A DNA stretch of 64,000 nucleotides from the NCBI RefSeq assembly GCF_900002405.1, contig NZ_LK995470.1, positions 1 to 64,000 on the forward strand, in the 5' to 3' direction. Below, piece after piece: positions 63,364 to 64,000 of this stretch. This DNA is from Actinomyces succiniciruminis. GTDB lineage: Bacteria; Actinomycetota; Actinomycetes; Actinomycetales; Actinomycetaceae. Each line of letters opens with the position of its first letter. Positions within the stretch are counted from its first letter, which is position 1. A model generated the notes under the pieces. That model did no database searches. It had not been told where the DNA came from and was given only the letters and a program-made list of their open reading frames with translations. Made by a program: the position numbers and the translations under genes.

Positions 63364-64000
63364 TCAGGCGGTGACGGTGACGACGACGGTGGTCTTGGCG
63401 GAGCCGACCGACGCGGTGATGTTCGCGGTGCCCTCGGCGATACCGGTTACGGTGCCGTCCTGGCCGACCGTGGCGATGGTGTCCTTGTCGGAGGTCCAGG
63501 TGACCTTCAGGCCGGCCGGGTCGGTGACTGCGGTCAGCCGGACAGTGCTGTTGACCGCGACCTCCGCCGGGGACGGAGTGACCTGGATCGTGATCGTGCC
63601 CGGAGTGCCGAACCACTTCTTGTACGGGGACATGTTGAACAGGGCGTCGGGCACCCACTCGAAGGTGACGGACTTGCCGCGGATGGAGCCGCGCTCCTCC
63701 TGGTCGGTCTCGATGGACTGGATGCGGGCGACGCCGTTACGGCGCAGCTCGGTGCCGTTCTTGTTCCGGGTGGCCACGAACAGCAGGAACGTGTTGGAGG
63801 GCAGCTCGGCGTCGACATAGACCACGCCGTTCTCGTCGGGCGTCTTGCCATCCAGGAGGGCGTTGACGGCCTCGTTGTCCTCGGCGAGGTTGATCTGCAC
63901 GGTCAGCGTGGAGTCACCGGACATCTTGTACCCGGTCTGGAACAGCTCTATCGCGTCGTCATCGTCACGCGAGTCCTGCGGGCCGCCGTCCTCCTTGTAC
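63364..64000 (-). CDS. Major tail protein with C-terminal Ig-like (BIG2) domain, 5' partial
   Basis: The frame is open to the window edge; the upstream part encodes KEDGGPQDSRDDDDAIELFQ then TGYK before the internal Met at 63924, which is therefore not the start. The core (LAEDNEAVNALLDGKTPDEN, FEWVPDALFNMSPYKKWFGT) is that of siphovirus tail-tube proteins. The last 80 residues are a BIG2-type Ig domain (VTPSPAEVAVNSTVRLTAVT, DKDTIATVGQDGTVTGIAEG), which often decorates the tail tube and may bind cell-surface sugars. Confidence 0.85.
   Translation of the reverse strand, partial: YKEDGGPQDSRDDDDAIELFQTGYKMSGDSTLTVQINLAEDNEAVNALLDGKTPDENGVVYVDAELPSNTFLLFVATRNKNGTELRRNGVARIQSIETDQEERGSIRGKSVTFEWVPDALFNMSPYKKWFGTPGTITIQVTPSPAEVAVNSTVRLTAVTDPAGLKVTWTSDKDTIATVGQDGTVTGIAEGTANITASVGSAKTTVVVTVTA

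Larger units (their letters stand above)
48692..64000. mobile_element. Siphovirus-type prophage, one end (continues beyond window)
   Basis: The left boundary is a 3' half of tRNA-Arg at 48692-48736, the usual product of tRNA-site integration. Inside lie two outward-reading small genes and then a minus-strand late region in canonical order: major tail, tail chaperones with frameshift, tape measure, tail tip proteins, lysis genes. No integrase, repressor, replication, terminase, portal or capsid gene is in the window, so at least half of the element lies to the right. The intact tRNA-Arg(TCT) gene should lie at its far end. Confidence 0.88.

Noticed and set aside
63364-63924. Major tail protein starting at the internal ATG 63924
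   Set aside because: The frame continues upstream with family-like sequence to the window edge, so the gene is 5' truncated by the window rather than starting there.

Overview
The window is high-GC Gram-positive DNA. Its GC-biased codon use, frequent GTG starts, combined menJ/nuo/polyprenyl-synthase cluster, FprA-type ferredoxin reductase and anaerobic dicarboxylate transporter suggest an Actinomyces-like actinomycete. The genus is an inference; the sequence alone cannot fix it.

Layout. 1-10.6 kb: the end of an unknown gene, a membrane-anchored HtrA/PDZ protease, a 1.3 kb non-coding stretch packed with short symmetric repeats, a lone AAA ATPase with an unresolved start, a TetR regulator divergent from a three-gene ABC-2 exporter, then menF and menG on the minus strand. 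10.9-29.9 kb: one very tight plus-strand operon, menJ - nuoABCDEFGHIJKLMN - polyprenyl diphosphate synthase. It encodes all 14 subunits of complex I together with enzymes that make or modify the menaquinone side chain, so the NADH dehydrogenase and its quinone are built from one locus. 30-36.9 kb: FprA ferredoxin reductase, alanine dehydrogenase, an HtpX-like protease, a secreted or anchored hypothetical protein, three tRNAs (Tyr, Thr, Met), rpmG, a hotdog-fold protein and Maf. 36.9-37.7 kb: a second repeat-filled intergenic stretch. 37.7-46.7 kb: birA, a class III cyclase-domain protein, a two-component system, a Dcu-type C4-dicarboxylate transporter, nadD, an acidic membrane protein, rsfS and a histidine phosphatase. 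46.9-48.6 kb: duplicate tRNA-Ala genes, a third repeat region, tRNA-His and orn.

From about 48.69 kb to the end of the window lies one end of a siphovirus-type prophage. Its boundary is marked by a 3' half of a tRNA-Arg(TCT) gene, the usual signature of an integration site. Next come a HicA-like small protein and a HTH protein read outwards. After a bidirectional terminator, the late genes are read from right to left: major tail protein (cut by the window end), tail chaperones with a -1 frameshift, tape measure, distal tail and other tail proteins, amidase endolysin, holin-like membrane proteins, and at the far 3' end a collagen-like protein and a GDPD-domain protein. Integrase, repressor, terminase, portal and capsid genes must lie beyond the window.

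The least explained signal is in the intergenic stretches at 2.25-3.2 kb and 37.0-37.5 kb, with a different but related form at 47.1-47.6 kb. They contain short sites repeated every 19-21 bp, several arranged mirror-symmetrically (forward copies, then reverse copies). Each array has its own sequence but the architecture is shared. They are neither CRISPR nor coding, and I do not recognise them as a described element.
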